The notes under the pieces: generated by a model
Told to the model about the DNA's origin: nothing
Databases searched by the model: none
The model's input: the letters and a program-made list of their open reading frames with translations, nothing else
Part shown: positions 10,956 to 23,862 of the stretch, piece after piece
Numbering within the stretch: position 1 is the first letter of the stretch
Layout of the letters: the number at the start of each line of letters is the position of its first letter
Made by a program: the position numbers and the translations under genes
Origin: Sambucus nigra
Taxonomy: Eukaryota; Streptophyta; Magnoliopsida; Dipsacales; Adoxaceae
Direction: 5' to 3'
DNA length: 64,000 nt
Assembly (NCBI GenBank): GCA_949130495.1
Contig: OX422207.1
Coordinates: 835,424,073-835,488,072, forward strand

Positions 10956-12430
10956 TGGAGCATGACCTTGAAATCGAGTCGATCGAGCAATGGAAACACA
11001 CTTACGCAGAGGCTCTTACTAAGGTTGGGCTTCATTGAGCGTCCTGGTTTGGGGCGTTCACTCTGTCCAAACATAACGCTGCCTTGTGAGTACTTATTTC
11101 TCGTTGGAACATCACAACACACACTTTCTTAGCTACATGGGGAGAATCAAGATGTTTGTGAATTACTTGGGCTTGATCCCGCATGTACCTCCTCTTATGA
11201 CGATGGGGCTTTAGATGACGAAGATGATGCTTTTCGTGCTGAGTTATGCATAGGGACTTCGAATAAGGCTACTTTTACCCCTCTCATCTTCTATTTATTC
11301 TAAGCCCTTAATGTGAAGGGTGGTCCTTTTGTTATTGTCCAAGGCAAACAAACACCTTTAGCGTTACCAGCTTATGTTCTTGTTGTCCTTTCTCATTTTG
11401 TCTTGTGTGGCAAACCTAATGACCAGCCCAGACGGGACCTTATAAATATTTTTGTTTATTTAGCCACGGGGTTCAAGCTCCCTATGGTAGCCATAACATT
11501 GGGGTTCCTCTAAACTTAGTTGGACACGACCCACCTAGATATGGAATGGTCTCTCGACCGCTAAAACTTGGAAAATTTTACCAACACTATAATTTTGATC
11601 GGTTTCCTCTATAGTAGTTTCCCTGATATAGCTGCCGCCAAAAAACCTTTCCCTGTGCATGAAGACCTTAAGCCCCATCGATTATTTAGGTTTCACAAGA
11701 AGTAAAGTATGAAAGAACTTCTTTTCGTTATCGACAGGCCCAGTTATTTTAATATGAGGCCTTATGGTGAAGATTGATTTGCCCAGATTTGGATGTTATT
11801 TATTCACGAAGCGAGAACGATCTATATTACATCGAAGGAGCTTGTCAATGAATACCCTTCACTTGCCGTGTTGCTTCTGTTCACCACAGGTTATTTGCCT
11901 TCATACATCGATTGGGGATATTCTCTAGAGCACTATAATCCCAACCGTTGTTCTCACCAATTTTGCCCCTTTCTCTGAGGCCTATTCTTTTTATACATCT
12001 ACTGTTGTTTCCTCTATTTGTTCAGTGATTGCTGGGCGAATAACCATCCCCTCTATCATAAGGAAGGGTGATGTGACTTTTCTTTTTGTCACCAAGTACT
12101 GTCCATTGCATCTTGATAGAATAAGTGAGTTTATTCTAAGTCCCCTCGGTCTATCCCCCATTTATCACTTTCCCAGCCCTAGAGTTGGGTCTCAAAGCAA
12201 CTCCATTCTGGGGGTTGAGTTCCCTCTGAGTGGCACCCTTAAGGATCCTCCTAGCGAGATTACACTATATTGCCTCGTGATCCTCACTACCACACCCAGG
12301 GTCAAAAAATCTCCCGCGCCCAAATAAGTCACCATTGCTGAAGATGCTCTGAGCGAGGGGCCTTCAAAACCTCCTTCCAAAAAAATCAAGACCTCAAAGA
12401 GTGGGACTTTTTCAAAATCCAAGCCCTACT
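10956..12430 (+). pseudogene. Old Tat antisense gene: plant mobile domain-like part
   Basis: Plus-strand frames in series read LGLDPACTSSYDDGALDDED, TFTPLIFYLF, then from 11313 GGPFVIVQGKQTPLALPAYV. From about 11793 they read MLFIHEARTIYITSKELVNE and YPSLAVLLLFTTGYLPSYID, followed by SLEHYNPNRCSHQF. The last segment matches the E-x-Y-x-P-x-R-x-x-R-Q-F signature of the aminotransferase-like plant mobile domain (PMD), found in transposon-derived plant proteins and in Tat-lineage additional ORFs. The 12025-12327 frame continues to a Lys/Pro/Ser-rich tail (KTSKSGTFSKSKP). Frameshifts and stops make it non-functional. It is antisense to the surrounding retrotransposon and is cut at 12431 by an inserted LTR. 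Confidence 0.6.
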
Positions 12431-13283
12431 TGATATGCCAAAATATACCCTCGTCTTAACTGATAGTATACTCGGCCTATAACGAGGGTACAATTAAGCC
12501 AGGCTACCTCATTCCGGGGGGTCGTACTTAAGATCACCATCGGCCTCGACCTCAATGATAACCCAACCTCCAACTTTCTATTAACTGATGTTTGGGCCCT
12601 CGGCCTATCCTAAAAGCCTTGAGTCTCGGCCTCAAGTAAATGTAAGACTACGATTGACCCACTTTAAACTTTACAGCTCGTGATACAGGCAACTCCTTAA
12701 ATAACAAGCCTCGGCCTCGGCTAAGGCGTATGGGTCGAGGGTGACCTCATCATAGCGTGTGGTTTGGGAGATGCATGGATTAGTGCACATATGACACATA
12801 CTCCACATGGGCGAAACCATTATAACCAGATCATTCCCTCACGTGAGGGAATATTTGGTCATCGTGATCTATATGTGTCATAACCAGGTATCCACACTGG
12901 ATGGGCTAAGGATATCACATTCGTGCATACTACATCCTTGAGGGGGTACACTATACCCCCTAAGCACTATATAAAACTTTCATCTTCTACATTGTAAAGG
13001 ATCTCATTATTTATAACCCTAGAAGAACTCTGTCAAAATATACAGAAGAGAGAGAAAATCTTGAGTGTTGTATTTACACGCCATTAGTGCTATACTTATA
13101 CTGAAAACCACCATTCACGTTGCACAGTAGAAGTAAGATCCGATCAAATCACTTATATTTGGTATTATCTTCTTCTTTATCTCATCTCCTTCTGTCTATA
13201 CATTTATATTTTATGTACACCATTGTTGTCTGGTTTGAGCTTACATACATCTTGACCTGGTGATAGCATTTTTGGTATCATCA
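12431..13283 (+). repeat. LTR of a separate Ty3/gypsy element inserted in the antisense gene
   Basis: The segment begins TGATATGCC at 12431 and ends GGTATCATCA at 13283, giving TG...CA ends with similar inverted termini. A TATA-like CTATATAAAAC lies at about 12968-12978. Three bases beyond the right end is TGGCACCATCTATGGGAA (from 13287), which corresponds to TGGCGCCGTCTGTGGGAA in the young Tat element with CG to CA/TG changes. This is therefore a 5' LTR followed by its primer binding site. The LTR is about 853 bp long. No second LTR is present. Confidence 0.75.
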
Positions 13284-13740
13284 GTCTGGCACCATCTATG
13301 GGAATAATAACCAGCTTTTGATCGATTGAGCAGAGGGTCAACCTTTGAAAGGCTCGGCCCAGTTGGCGATCTGAAGGAGAGACTGTCCAGATCAAAAAGT
13401 AATGCTGGTTTAAGAATAGAGGGGCAGAAGGCTGACCCCCACTTGGCCGATGCTTATATGGCAGAGACGAGGATCAGCGAGAAGTAAACAGCCGACCTAG
13501 GCCAGTGTCCAGAGAACCCTCCATCCGGCCAGTGTAGGTGGCAGGGGATAACATCGGCCAGGCCGACATTGTGAATGCGGCTGCGAGGCCTTGGAATGAC
13601 TCGATCCAAAGTCTGGAGAATAAGATTGGGGATATCCTCAAGAGTTGGGACCTTCATATAAATACATTTCCTATTGCCTCCATTCCCCTTCCTGTGCTTA
13701 AGGAAAGATAAGAAGAACTTTGATAGGCAGTTTGTGCTGA
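13284..13740 (+). pseudogene. Primer site and truncated gag leader of the inserted gypsy element
   Basis: After the primer binding site at 13287 the sequence resembles a Tat-type leader and gag N-terminus. Frames near 13410-13480 read KADPHLADAYMAETRISEK, and 13590-13700 reads NAAARPWNDSIQSLENKIG. No capsid core, protease or second LTR follows, so the element is 5' only. The exact right edge, where the host antisense gene resumes, is uncertain within about 13735-13825. Confidence 0.5.
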
Positions 13741-13779
13741 GTTTGAATGGGTATAACGGGAGTTTCAATGACATACTCC

Positions 13780-15094
13780 CCCTATTCCCCTGCAGCTGCG
13801 TTTCCCACCATCCTGGCATATCCTACTAAGGGGGGCGCATCAAAGAGGAGAAGTTCTAGAGTCCCTTCTACTCCTAGTGGCTTTGGTTCCGGGAAGAAGA
13901 CTCTCGGTATAAAAACCAATAGAAGCGTGCTTATGAAGTGCAAATAAAACCTACTACTTCTGTTCCTAGGACCTCTCCTCCTCCAGCTCCCGTTGAGGCC
14001 ATTACCCTTGATGATAGTTCTGATGTTAAGCATGGTCCGACTAAGAGAGCTTCTCACTTACCTTCACCTCCTACTTTGCACATGGTCATTTCATCTCACT
14101 CTTCTCTAGATTAAGAGGTACATTTTTCCACACTTAGCTATTTCAAACTTAATGAGGTATTAATCTCTAACACTTTGTCAAAATTCGTTCTGTCTATGCA
14201 TGAGATTGAAAGAGAAAGGCCTTTTCCCCCATATGATCCCTTTCGTGGGAGGATGCTTCGGGAATACCTCGGACGATGCATCTCCTCCCCGTTCTCCCAT
14301 GTATGGGTTGGCTTATTCTCACTGATCTGCCTCTTGGCATACAGAGGAGGCTGTCGGAGGGCTGCTACCTCTGTGGAATCCTTTAGAGCTTCCCATCAGC
14401 TAGAGGAGACTCCTCTGGCTTCTTTTGAGTCATCTCCCCCCTATGGTTCATCTGGACGTTGTTCTAGTCTCTTCCAACCCTCTAGAGGTAATAGCTTGAT
14501 TGTATTTTTGCTATCTTTCCTCCTTATTTGATTGTGTACTTAGCATTTTCTTTGGCCTTTAGGTTATAGCTTCTTCTTACCTAGCCACATCTCTTGCTGG
14601 GTCACTGCTTCCATTCCCTCTGGGGAGGCCTATCATTGCTTTTGCCCCTTTTTCCAACATCACAGAGGTACGTTTACTCCTTGTTCCTTCGTCTCTTTTC
14701 CATGTTGTGTTTCTTGTGCCTAACACTTTAATATTGTATGCATCTTTCTCCAGGTCTAACTCTTCCATATCACTCTAGGACTCCTCAGGTTCTTCAAACT
14801 ACCGTTGGTTCATCTTCTCGCCCAAGGGCTTCTTCGACCCCTTTTAGGATTAATACACCATAGGGAGCTCAAACGGCTTTTGTGTACCCTTACCTCATCC
14901 TCGATTTTGTGCCTTTTCTCGAGGAAGGTGCATTGCCAAGGGTTAAGGTTCCTCTCCCTGAAGGTTTTGATGAGGCTCAGAGAGATGCTGACGTTATTCT
15001 TGTATTTTTTACCCCTGGAGTTGTTTCTCCAGAAATCGTTAATGTTTCAGATGTCGCTAAGGTATTTGCTGCTTTCTCCCTATTTTTTGCATAA
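13780..15094 (+). pseudogene. Old Tat antisense gene, middle exons
   Basis: Plus-strand coding-like stretches resume after the inserted LTR. They include a basic Ser/Pro-rich part (PTKGGASKRRSSRVPSTPSG), then VEAITLDDSSDVKHGPTKRA near 14000. A frame from 14175 (MSKFVLSMHEIERERPFPPY) follows, and a frame near 14882-15094 (EGALPRVKVPLPEGFDEAQR, then VVSPEIVNVSDVAK). T-rich stretches between them (14500-14570, 14680-14755) look like introns, with AG-ended acceptor-like sites. No domain is recognised in this part. It is read as the C-terminal, low-complexity portion of the plant mobile domain-like antisense protein. It is broken by stops. Confidence 0.4.
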
Positions 15095-15118
15095 GTCTTC
15101 ATTATAGCTTAGAGGTAG

Positions 15119-15414
15119 CTTAATAATGGAAACACACTTATTAAGGTTTCTCATAAACTCCACCTATAACGGTGACTTAATAATAAGATTTTACATAAAC
15201 TCCACCTAAAATGGTGACTTAACAATAAAAACACACTTGTTAAGATTTTTTATAAACTCCATCTATAACGGTGTCTTAACAATGAAAACACACTTGTTAA
15301 GATTTTTCGTAAACTCCACCTAAAACGATGACTTAACAATGGAGATTTTTCATAAACTCCACATATAACGGTGATTTAACAATGAAAACACGCTTGTTAA
15401 GATTTTCCTTTCTC
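15119..15414 (+). repeat. Tandem repeat, 57-bp unit with a 15-bp optional block
   Basis: Six adjacent diverged copies begin at about 15119, 15176, 15218, 15275, 15332 and 15375. Full units are about 57 bp (CTTAACAATGAAAACACACT, then TGTTAAGATTTTTCATAAAC, then TCCACCTATAACGGTGA). The second and fifth copies are 42-43 bp because a block including ACACACTTGTTAAG is missing or shortened. The array sits between coding-like parts of the antisense gene, so it probably lies in an intron. Confidence 0.85.
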
Positions 15415-15435
15415 AAACTCATCTCTCTTTACCAC

Positions 15436-16001
15436 GTCTCAGGTTGTGAGGGAACCGGCTACTACCTAAATGCCAGCACAGTGTGATCCCTCACCTGTTG
15501 AATCCACACATCAAGAGCCAGTCCCTTCTAAGGATTCAAACTATAATGATCGTGGTTCAACTACAGACTTATCGTCTGATAGTGAGTCAGGTTATGAGGT
15601 TCCTCCACCAGACATGGCTCCCCATGAGTTCTGCCTCATGGTTCTTCGCCAGTCTCCCTAAGTATCTGCAATTAATCATTCCACTATTGAGCAGATTGCC
15701 ACTCACCATCCTCAAACCTTCAATATCCATTGCCTTCGTTCAAACAGTTTGGTGATGAGTTATAGGCTCTAATGTTTGGCAACCATTATTGCTGAGGTGG
15801 TTACTAACCAAATGTCCGACCTTACCAGGACCCTCATTAATCAGTTCCTGGGCAGCTTGAGGGAGATGGGCAAGGATGGATTCCAACTGTTGGTTAATTG
15901 GCCACTTGAAAATTCTAAAGAGATACCATTTGGATAGCCATATGGACCTTTACCTGAAGCATATAGAGGGCCAATGGGTTGAGGAAAAAAGCCTATCAGA
16001 G
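15436..16001 (+). pseudogene. Old Tat antisense gene, later part up to the copia insertion
   Basis: A plus-strand frame after the tandem array reads VVREPATT, stop, then MPAQCDPSPVESTHQEPVPS and DLSSDSESGYEVPPPDMAPH, an acidic Ser-rich stretch. Further on, 15800-15900 gives TRTLINQFLGSLREMGKDGF. The sequence stops at CAGAG (15997-16001), the target duplication of the copia element. Beyond the copia element (25847) it continues with an open frame, so the two flanks join into one interrupted gene. No function is visible in this part. Confidence 0.45.
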
Positions 16002-17966
16002 TGAAAAAAGCGTTACTAAAGCCGTTTATGAAAATAAACTATTTAAGTAACTCCGAGTTGTTTTTTGAAGAAACTCTTTTCTTAAATAAAAAAGGATTAA
16101 TCACAAGATGTGTTTAATAAAATAGTATGTACGGGATCTGTTCAAGATTTAAGCAACAAGTTTAAAAAATAATTTAAACCAGTTTTAAGCACAACACAAC
16201 CAAGAATGAGATGAGAAAATGTAGAAGGCTTCTGTTCACAATTTTTTACGTGGTAAAACCTCACCAATTGAGGAAACATCCACGACTCCCTCTACGGAGT
16301 AAAAAGAAAAATCCACTAAAACAAATATATGAGTTACAAACTATATAACTAACATGCAAACAACTCATACCTCTATAAGTTTAGGAATGTACCCTCTGGT
16401 GTCCTTAAACTTCTTTGCAGTTCTGATTGTAGATGTAGTTCTCCCAGTTTGTCAACTTTTGATTTGTTCCAGCACTTTACGTCGACTTATGTTCTCAAGA
16501 TCTTATCACCAACACTTTTTGTCTTGTAGGGTGTAAGTGTTTGTGAAGGTGCTCTCTAACACATGCATGCACACACACACACTTATTAAGTACAAACAGT
16601 CCTAACAAATTACAGTTTACACTATATGCAGTGATCTTTTATTTTTCTTTCTTCTTAGAAAACTTTGAACCTTTTTGAACTTTCAAACTATCCTAGAATC
16701 CATGGATACCTTGCTAGGAAGACAGACAAGGTCTTAATCAATCTCAGAATTTAAAACAAAAACTTTTTGAGATTGAAAACCTTCAAGTGAGATTCCAAAC
16801 TAGGTTAAAGGTTTAGTTTTATAAGAACAAGAAACATAAAGCATTTATTGTTGATTTTAAGGAAGAGAACGTTTTAGAGAAAACAATCAACAATATATTT
16901 CTCAAGATGAGAAATAAAATGAAACTAAGTGTAATGTAACATGAATAACTCAGATCTGAGTAGAAGTCTAAGTTGGAAATAAGATCTCACGAACACAAGG
17001 TTACAGCCACAAAAATAACTCAACTCAAACTCTCAAACACTCAAGAACACACAGGATGGTGTTTTTGGTTATGGTGTTATGAAGAAGTGTTTGGGTTAGG
17101 TTTGAAGAGGATTTGGACGAAGTTAGGGTTTCTAACTTTCTTCTCTCTCTGGTTTCTCTCTCTTCTCTCTTCTCTCTCTTCTCCCTTAATTTCTCAAAGG
17201 AAATGAAATGGCCAAAATCTTCGAAGTCTGAGAGAAGGGCCCTTTTTATAGGGTGAGAGGAAGGTTCGAGATATCTGATCTAAACCAAGGGCTGAGATCG
17301 AGTCAATTTAAATTGACTTGAATCTAAGGGCTCACACAAGGCGGTGCTTAAACGAGCGTTGATTGGCTTAAAAAGTTACACGGGGATTCATCAAGGCAAC
17401 ATGCAGACCATTGATAAGGAATGATCCAAGGGCTGATAATACACGCGTCTGTTGTCTTAGTAAAGAAACACAAATCTAACCAATCAGAGGAAGACAGGTG
17501 TTGGCCAGTTATGCGATGTTAAACGCGCGTCAAAACTAATTACAAAGCACACCCTGAAGTCTCTGCCGCTTTCAGATTATACCCAAGGTAACATTAGGCC
17601 ATAAAATACAACAATTCATATTTGGAGATTGACCCCAAAACTTTTTAAAACAAGTTTTAATTATTAAAAACATGATTTAAAAATGTTTAAAAAATCCCAA
17701 AAAATTATTAAAAATCAAACTTAGGGATTTAAACACACTCAACACATGTACACACATACTTATGCAATATGAGGTGCAAAAGATGAATTCTAAGTGTGTG
17801 AGTGTTGGCAATAGACTCTTGATCATAACGAGAAAGAGAGATGAATAGGCAATCCAATATCCGAGGCTCTTTGGTTTCTAGGAAGACACAATTTTGTCAT
17901 AATTTCCAAACTAGATGAGCACTTATACAATATAGACTCAAGTGAGTCAAATGTATAAGGGCTTCA
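16002..17966 (-). repeat. 3' LTR of the copia element
   Basis: On the minus strand it starts TGAAGCCCTTATAC at 17966 and ends CTTTTTTCA at 16002. It aligns end to end with 23877-25846. It is immediately preceded (minus strand) by the polypurine tract. Confidence 0.95.
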
Positions 17967-17981
17967 ATATCCCCCTTTGGA
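17967..17981 (-). other. Polypurine tract of the copia element
   Basis: On the minus strand the bases just before the 3' LTR read CCAAAGGGGGATAT. A purine run next to the 3' LTR primes plus-strand DNA synthesis in LTR retrotransposons. Confidence 0.8.
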
Positions 17982-18284
17982 AATATGAGACAAAATCTCC
18001 TTTGAGTCATCTTGGACTCGTAGGGCAACAAGAAAAAAATAAGAAAAACTTATTCCTATCAAAATTCTATCCACCCAAATCCTAGAAATCAAAAAAATAC
18101 ATAACTCAACTAAGTACATTTGAATACCCTATTACAACTGTTGAGAGTAACTGTACAACAAGAACCTGCAATAATTCACTAAGATCAAGCTGTTTAGAAT
18201 ATGCAAGATTTGAATAGACTCAAATTTCTTCCCCATTTTGTCTCAAATGGACAAAGGGAAAAACTTGGATAAACAGCAAAAAGA

Positions 18285-21200
18285 TTAATCAGCATAAACC
18301 ATACCAATAGATTTACGTAATGAAATGAATCTATTATAATCTAGAGGTTTGGTAAATATATCTGCGAGTTGTAGATCAGTAGGAAGATAATTGATTTCTA
18401 ACTCCTTAGATTCAACCAATTCACGTATAAAATGATGTCTTATTTTAATATGCTTTGTTCGCGAGTGTTGAACAGGATTTTTAGAATTATTAATCGCACT
18501 TTGATTATCACAATAGAGATGCAATTGGTTTTCTTTAATACCATAATCACTTAGCATTTGTTTAAGCCACATTAATTGAGCACAACAGCTGCCAGCGGCT
18601 ATGTATTCAGATTCAGCTGTTGTGAGTGATGTGAAATTTTGTTTTTTACTACTCCATCCTACCAAGTTATTACCTATATAATAACATGCTCCTAAAGTGC
18701 TTTTACTATCATCAGTACACCTAGCCCAGTCAGCATCAGTGTACCCAATTATAGTGCTTGGTGTGTCATTAGTGTACCAAAGACCCAGATTTAGAGTGCC
18801 GTTTACATATTTAATGATACGTTTAACAGCATTCAGGTGGCTCTCTTTAGGGTTACTTTGATATCGAGCACATACACACACAGCATACATAATATCAGGA
18901 CGCGAGGCAGTAAGATATAGTAAAGTGCCTATCATACTATGATATAGAGTAGGATCTACAGATGGTCCATTTTCATCTTTAAAAAGTTTTAGCGTAGTAC
19001 TCATGGGCGTTTTGGCATTTTTAGCACTCACAAGGCCGAATTTCTTAACGATCTCTGAAGCGTACTTAGATTGCAAAACAAATAATCCTTTTGGATTTTG
19101 TTTAACTTGGAGACCTAGGAAGAACTGTAACTCCCCCATAAGGGACATTTGAAATTCCTTACTCATAATTTCAGAAAAGGATTTTACTTCTGAGGAAGAA
19201 TTTGATCCAAATATAATATCGTCTACATAAACTTGAGCAATCGTAATGTGTTTGTCAAAATGTTTGACAAATAAAGTTTGGTCATTTCCTCCTCTTTTGA
19301 AACCTTTATCCAAAAGAAAATTGGAAAGTCTCTCATACCAAGCTCTAGGAGCTTGTTTAAGGCCATATAAAGCCTTTTTCAGACGAAATACATGATTAGG
19401 ATATTTAGGGTCAATGAACCCTTTAGGTTGTTCTACATAGGTTTCCTCAGCCAGTATTCCATTAAGGAAAGCAGATTTAACATCCATTTGATATAATGTA
19501 AAACACATGTGACAAGCTATAGCGAAAAGCAGACGAACTGATTCTAAACGAGTAACAGGGGCAAAGATCTCGTTAAAATCAATTCCTTCTATTTGGGAGT
19601 ATCCTTGAGCAACTAATCTAGCTTTATTTCTAATTATTATCCCATTTTCATCAGTTTTATTTTTAAAAATCCAACGAGTACCAACAACCTTTTTGTGATC
19701 AGGACGTGGAACAAGATACCATACATCATGAATGACAAATTGTAAAAGTTTATCCTGCATAGCAGAAATCCAGTGAGAGTCATTCAATGCCTCATTTACA
19801 TTCTTTGGTTCCACAAGGGAAAAAAAACATGCATAATGTGCATAATTTATGAGTTGGTATCTTGTACGCACTGGCTCACTAGGGTTGCCAACTATGTTTT
19901 TTATGGGATGATCTTTAGAAACTCAGTTAGGTACTTCAGGTGTCTCAATAGGTAATGAATTATCTATTTCAGAAGGGTCATTTTCTAAAATATTTGAAGA
20001 CTCTTCTTCAATAGGTAATTCACCTGTCTTGCTTTCTACAGTAGTGTCACTAACAATTACATTTATGGATTCCATCATGGTTTTAGTACGAAGATTATCC
20101 ACTCGATAAGATCTACTGTTAGGCGAGTATCCTAAAAATATGGCTTTATCTCCACGACTCTCAAATTTAGATAAGTGTTCCCTATCTTTGCATACATAAC
20201 AATTACTGCCAAAGGTTCTAAGGTATTTGAGATTAGGCTTCTTATTGTACCAAAGTTCATAAGGGGTTTGTTTGAAATTCTTTCTAAGATAGACCCTATT
20301 AATGATATGACACGCAGTATGAATAGATTCTACCCAAAAATATTTAGGTAAATTCTTGGCATGTAACATGACACGTGCCATCTCTTGCAAGGTACGATTC
20401 TTTCTCTCGGCGATTCCATTTTGTTGAGGAGTCTTAGGAGCACTAAACTCGTGTTTGTAACCCTTATACTCACAGTATTCTACAATACCAGTGTCTTTGA
20501 ATTCACCACCTCTATCACTACGAATTCTATTCACTTGAATATCCTTCTCATTTTCGATCCTAAGAAGAATTTTTAGGAAAGTTTGAAATGTTTCAGACTT
20601 TTGTTTTAAGAAGGCTACCCAGTTAAATCTAGTGAAGTCATCAACCATAACTAGGATGTAACTGTGTCCACAAAGACTAACAGTTTGGGAGGAATCCATT
20701 AGGTCCATATGGATGAGTTCTAAGGGATTAGAGGTGAGAATGTCTTTGACTTTCTTATGAGGGGCCTTAACAATTTTACCTTCTTGACAGGAACCACAAA
20801 CAATATTATGAATGGGTTTAATTTTTGGAATTCCTCTTACTATGTCTTGAGTAGATAATTTACTAAGATTATCGTAATTTATGTGACCCATTCTGTTATG
20901 CCATATCTCGTTGTCATCCATTCTGGCAACATTACAAGTTTCAGAATTGTTCTTGACAGTGTAACAGTTATCAGGAGTTCTGAATCCAGTAATTATGCAT
21001 TCACCTTTTTTATTTAAAATCTTGCAATTGTTCTTTGAAAAGGTAACAGTATGGTCTGAGTCACAAAATTGCGAAATGCTAAGTAAGTTGGCCTTTAGAC
21101 GTTTAACTAGAAGAACATCTTTAAGAATAGGAAGCCCATCTTCTTAGAGAGTTCATTTGCCTATGATTTGAGATGAAGCTCCATCACCAAAAATGACTTT

Positions 21201-23804
21201 ACCACCAGCATATCTGGTTTTGTTTAAAAGTTTAGTTTCATCTCCTGTCATATGCTTAGAACATCCAGAGTCTAAATACCAACCAGATGATGTGTGTTCG
21301 GCTTTTAAAGCAGTAACAACAATATTACACTTCATCTGAGGTAATAGATCATCTTTTCTAATCCAAATTGCTCTAGTTTTCATCTTGCGCTTATTAGCTC
21401 TCAACTAATAGAATTTGCGAGCATTAGATTTTTGCTGAAAAATATTTTGCGCATGATTTTGAGTTTTGTGAAATACTTGAGCATTTGGTTTAGAAAAGTG
21501 CTTAGGATTCCTTCTAGGAAATGTTCTTTTAGGTTTGGTCTTTCTCTTTCTATAGTTAGAGTTTTTATCTGGCTGTCTAGAAAGTATATAATTATTTCGA
21601 CTCCTCGTAGAATAGTTAAAGTTCTGGTAAGTACGAGGATTGTAGATAGGTTTAAGAAGTCTCCTATCATAGAAACCATCGAAAGAGTGACCATATATGC
21701 CACAGTAGGAGCAATAAAGATTGCTCAAGATGGGGGTCTCCTTAGGAAAGTCTCTAAACAAAGCTTTAATAGAGTTTTGAGGCTGAACTCTATTTCTAGG
21801 TGGTACAGGTTTGAATGCAGACTCACTCTTCCTAATAGAAGGACATACGTATTTAGCCTTAGGTGAACTTTTAAGCTTAGAGCAACTTGATTCCCCAATG
21901 TTAAAACTTTGATTTTTCGAATCAAACTCAGTTTTTATGGAATGAAAATCTGGGCATGTTTCAATAGGTCTTTTGCCTCCTGACACAAACTTGATAGGTT
22001 CAAAATGTTTTGTTTGTGTTTTCAAATTGGGACAAAATCCTATACCAGTTCGATCATCAGAATTGGTTTTAGATTCAGCAACAAATTCATCAAAACAGTT
22101 AGAATTATTTTTAAATTTTGTATATTTTTTGAAAACAGTTGCTGTCTTTTCTTTGGTTTGTTACAATTCTAACAATGTCCCTTTGTACTTTTTCTCCAGA
22201 ATTTCATTAGTTTCAGTCAAATTTTTCAGTTTTTCATTAAAAAATTTAATTTCACTTTCATGAGTTAAACATTGGGTAGTGTACTCTTCATCATTCAGTT
22301 TAACCATCAGGCTTAGATCTTCCAATTTCTTGGTAAGATCTTTAACAGTCTTTTCTAGTCTAGCGCTTTTCTTGAGAGTCTTAGTGTAGAGTGTGTGAAT
22401 GTCTGGGAGGTCTTCATTGTCCGAATAACTAAGTGTAGTGTGTGGAGTGACCCCTAACGATTCATTTGTTAAACTCACACACCCATTGACATCGTCATTA
22501 TCGCCATCCCTTTGACTCACACACCCCGAGGTAGAACATGCAACATTCTCAGTAATCAAATAATCTAAACCAGTAATAACCACATTCGAATTATCAGTCA
22601 TAGAGTTATTTGGTTCATCCTCATTAACAAACATAGGCATGTCATCATTATAAATAATCTTAACAAAGAAGGACATGCACGGATCAAAAGCATCTGATGA
22701 CTCAGGTTCCTCATTTTCAGAGTCACTTGAATCATCCCATGTTTTGCAGATGTTAGCTCTAGTGTGTTTATTTTGAGTGTTTAAATTAACTCTACAATCT
22801 TGTGCAATGTGTCCCAGTTTACCACATCTATAGCATTCAGTCTTCTTAAGGTCTCCATTAGGTCTAGCGTGAGAGTCCTTGTGATTTTTGTCATTGTTTT
22901 TGTCATGAGGTCTGTGACTAGAGGGAGTTGGATAATTTGACTTGCCTTGTTTATTTTCCACTTTGTTTCTAAACTTAATGATTTTCTTGAACTGTTTAGT
23001 CATTAAGGCAATCTGATTGTCCAAACTCTCTATATCGCAGTCCTTATCAGATTCATCAATGGAAGTATTAAACTCAGGTTTAATCAATTTAGAAGAGAAG
23101 CTTAGATTGGAACTGGTCTGTTTCCTATGGGATTGGGTTAATTGTTTCTTAAATTCCAGTTCCATTTCCACAGTTCTTAATTTACTACTGAGTAATTCAG
23201 GAGTGAGATTTATATCACACATTTCATCAATAACATATCTTTTGTTGTCAAACTTCTGTGGTAATGATCTCAGAATTTTAGATACAATTTCTTGTCTATC
23301 ATTGGTTATCCCATTAGCATGCAGTTTAGTCACAATATCAGTCAGGTTCATATAGAAGTCATCAAATGATTCAGTTTCAGACATAATTAAGGAGTTATAC
23401 TGCTGGATAAGCATTTGTGTTTTAGCAGCCTTAACTCTAGTGTCTCCTTCATGAGCAGTGACTAAGGTGTCCCAAGCTTCCTTAGAAGTGGTACAGGATG
23501 AGATTCTTTTGAACTCATGTTCATTTGTAGACATAAATATAGCATTCTTTAATTTATTGTTATTTCGAGAAACTTGTTTCTCTTCTTGAGTGAACTCACT
23601 TAGAGCTTTCTTAACCCTCTCATTACTTCCTTCGTTGGTTGGTTTAGCAGGAAAAGTATAACCATTTTCAATAATGTCCCAGACATCATCTCCTAAAGTT
23701 CCTTGAATGAAAGAAATCATCCTTACTTTCTAGTAAGCAAAATTGGTTCCATCAAAGATTGGAGGTCTGGTCAAGTTACCAAATCTTTCATTTTTCTCGT
23801 CCAT
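18285..23804 (-). pseudogene. gag-pol: Copia Gag-Pol polyprotein with six in-frame stops
   Basis: A single minus-strand frame of 1,840 codons runs from ATG 23804, chosen because the preceding leader holds the primer site and the frame starts MDEKNERFGNLTRPPIFDG. In order it shows: a gag domain (about residues 20-220); the zinc knuckle CYRCGKLGHIAQDC; a long coiled coil; protease with LDSGCSKHM (Asp 845); integrase with an HHCC finger and Asp 1034, Asp 1097, Glu 1133 (DDX35E); reverse transcriptase with YVDD at 1526-1529; and RNase H ending near residue 1839. Six stops interrupt it: residues 25, 548, 800, 884, 887 and 1294 (23730-23732, 22161-22163, 21405-21407, 21153-21155, 21144-21146, 19923-19925). 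There is no frameshift. The stop at 25 replaces a tryptophan expected in the Y-W-K motif. The copy cannot make full-length protein. Confidence 0.93.
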
Positions 23805-23862
23805 CTATGATTTTCAGAAAACAATTTCAGAAACACAGGATCTTTTAAAAGCAGTTTACAAA

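Noticed and set aside
13825..13829. CTACT as the right target duplication of the LTR fragment at 12431 (left flank CTACT 12426-12430)
   Set aside because: The fragment has no 3' LTR, so a clean duplication is not expected, and a 5-bp match nearby is likely by chance.
17982..18284. Envelope-like ORF of the copia element, as in some SIRE elements
   Set aside because: Only about 300 bases lie between RNase H and the polypurine tract, with no open frame.
21432..21866. Plus-strand 144-codon frame
   Set aside because: It is the antisense shadow of the copia gag region and has no recognised motif.
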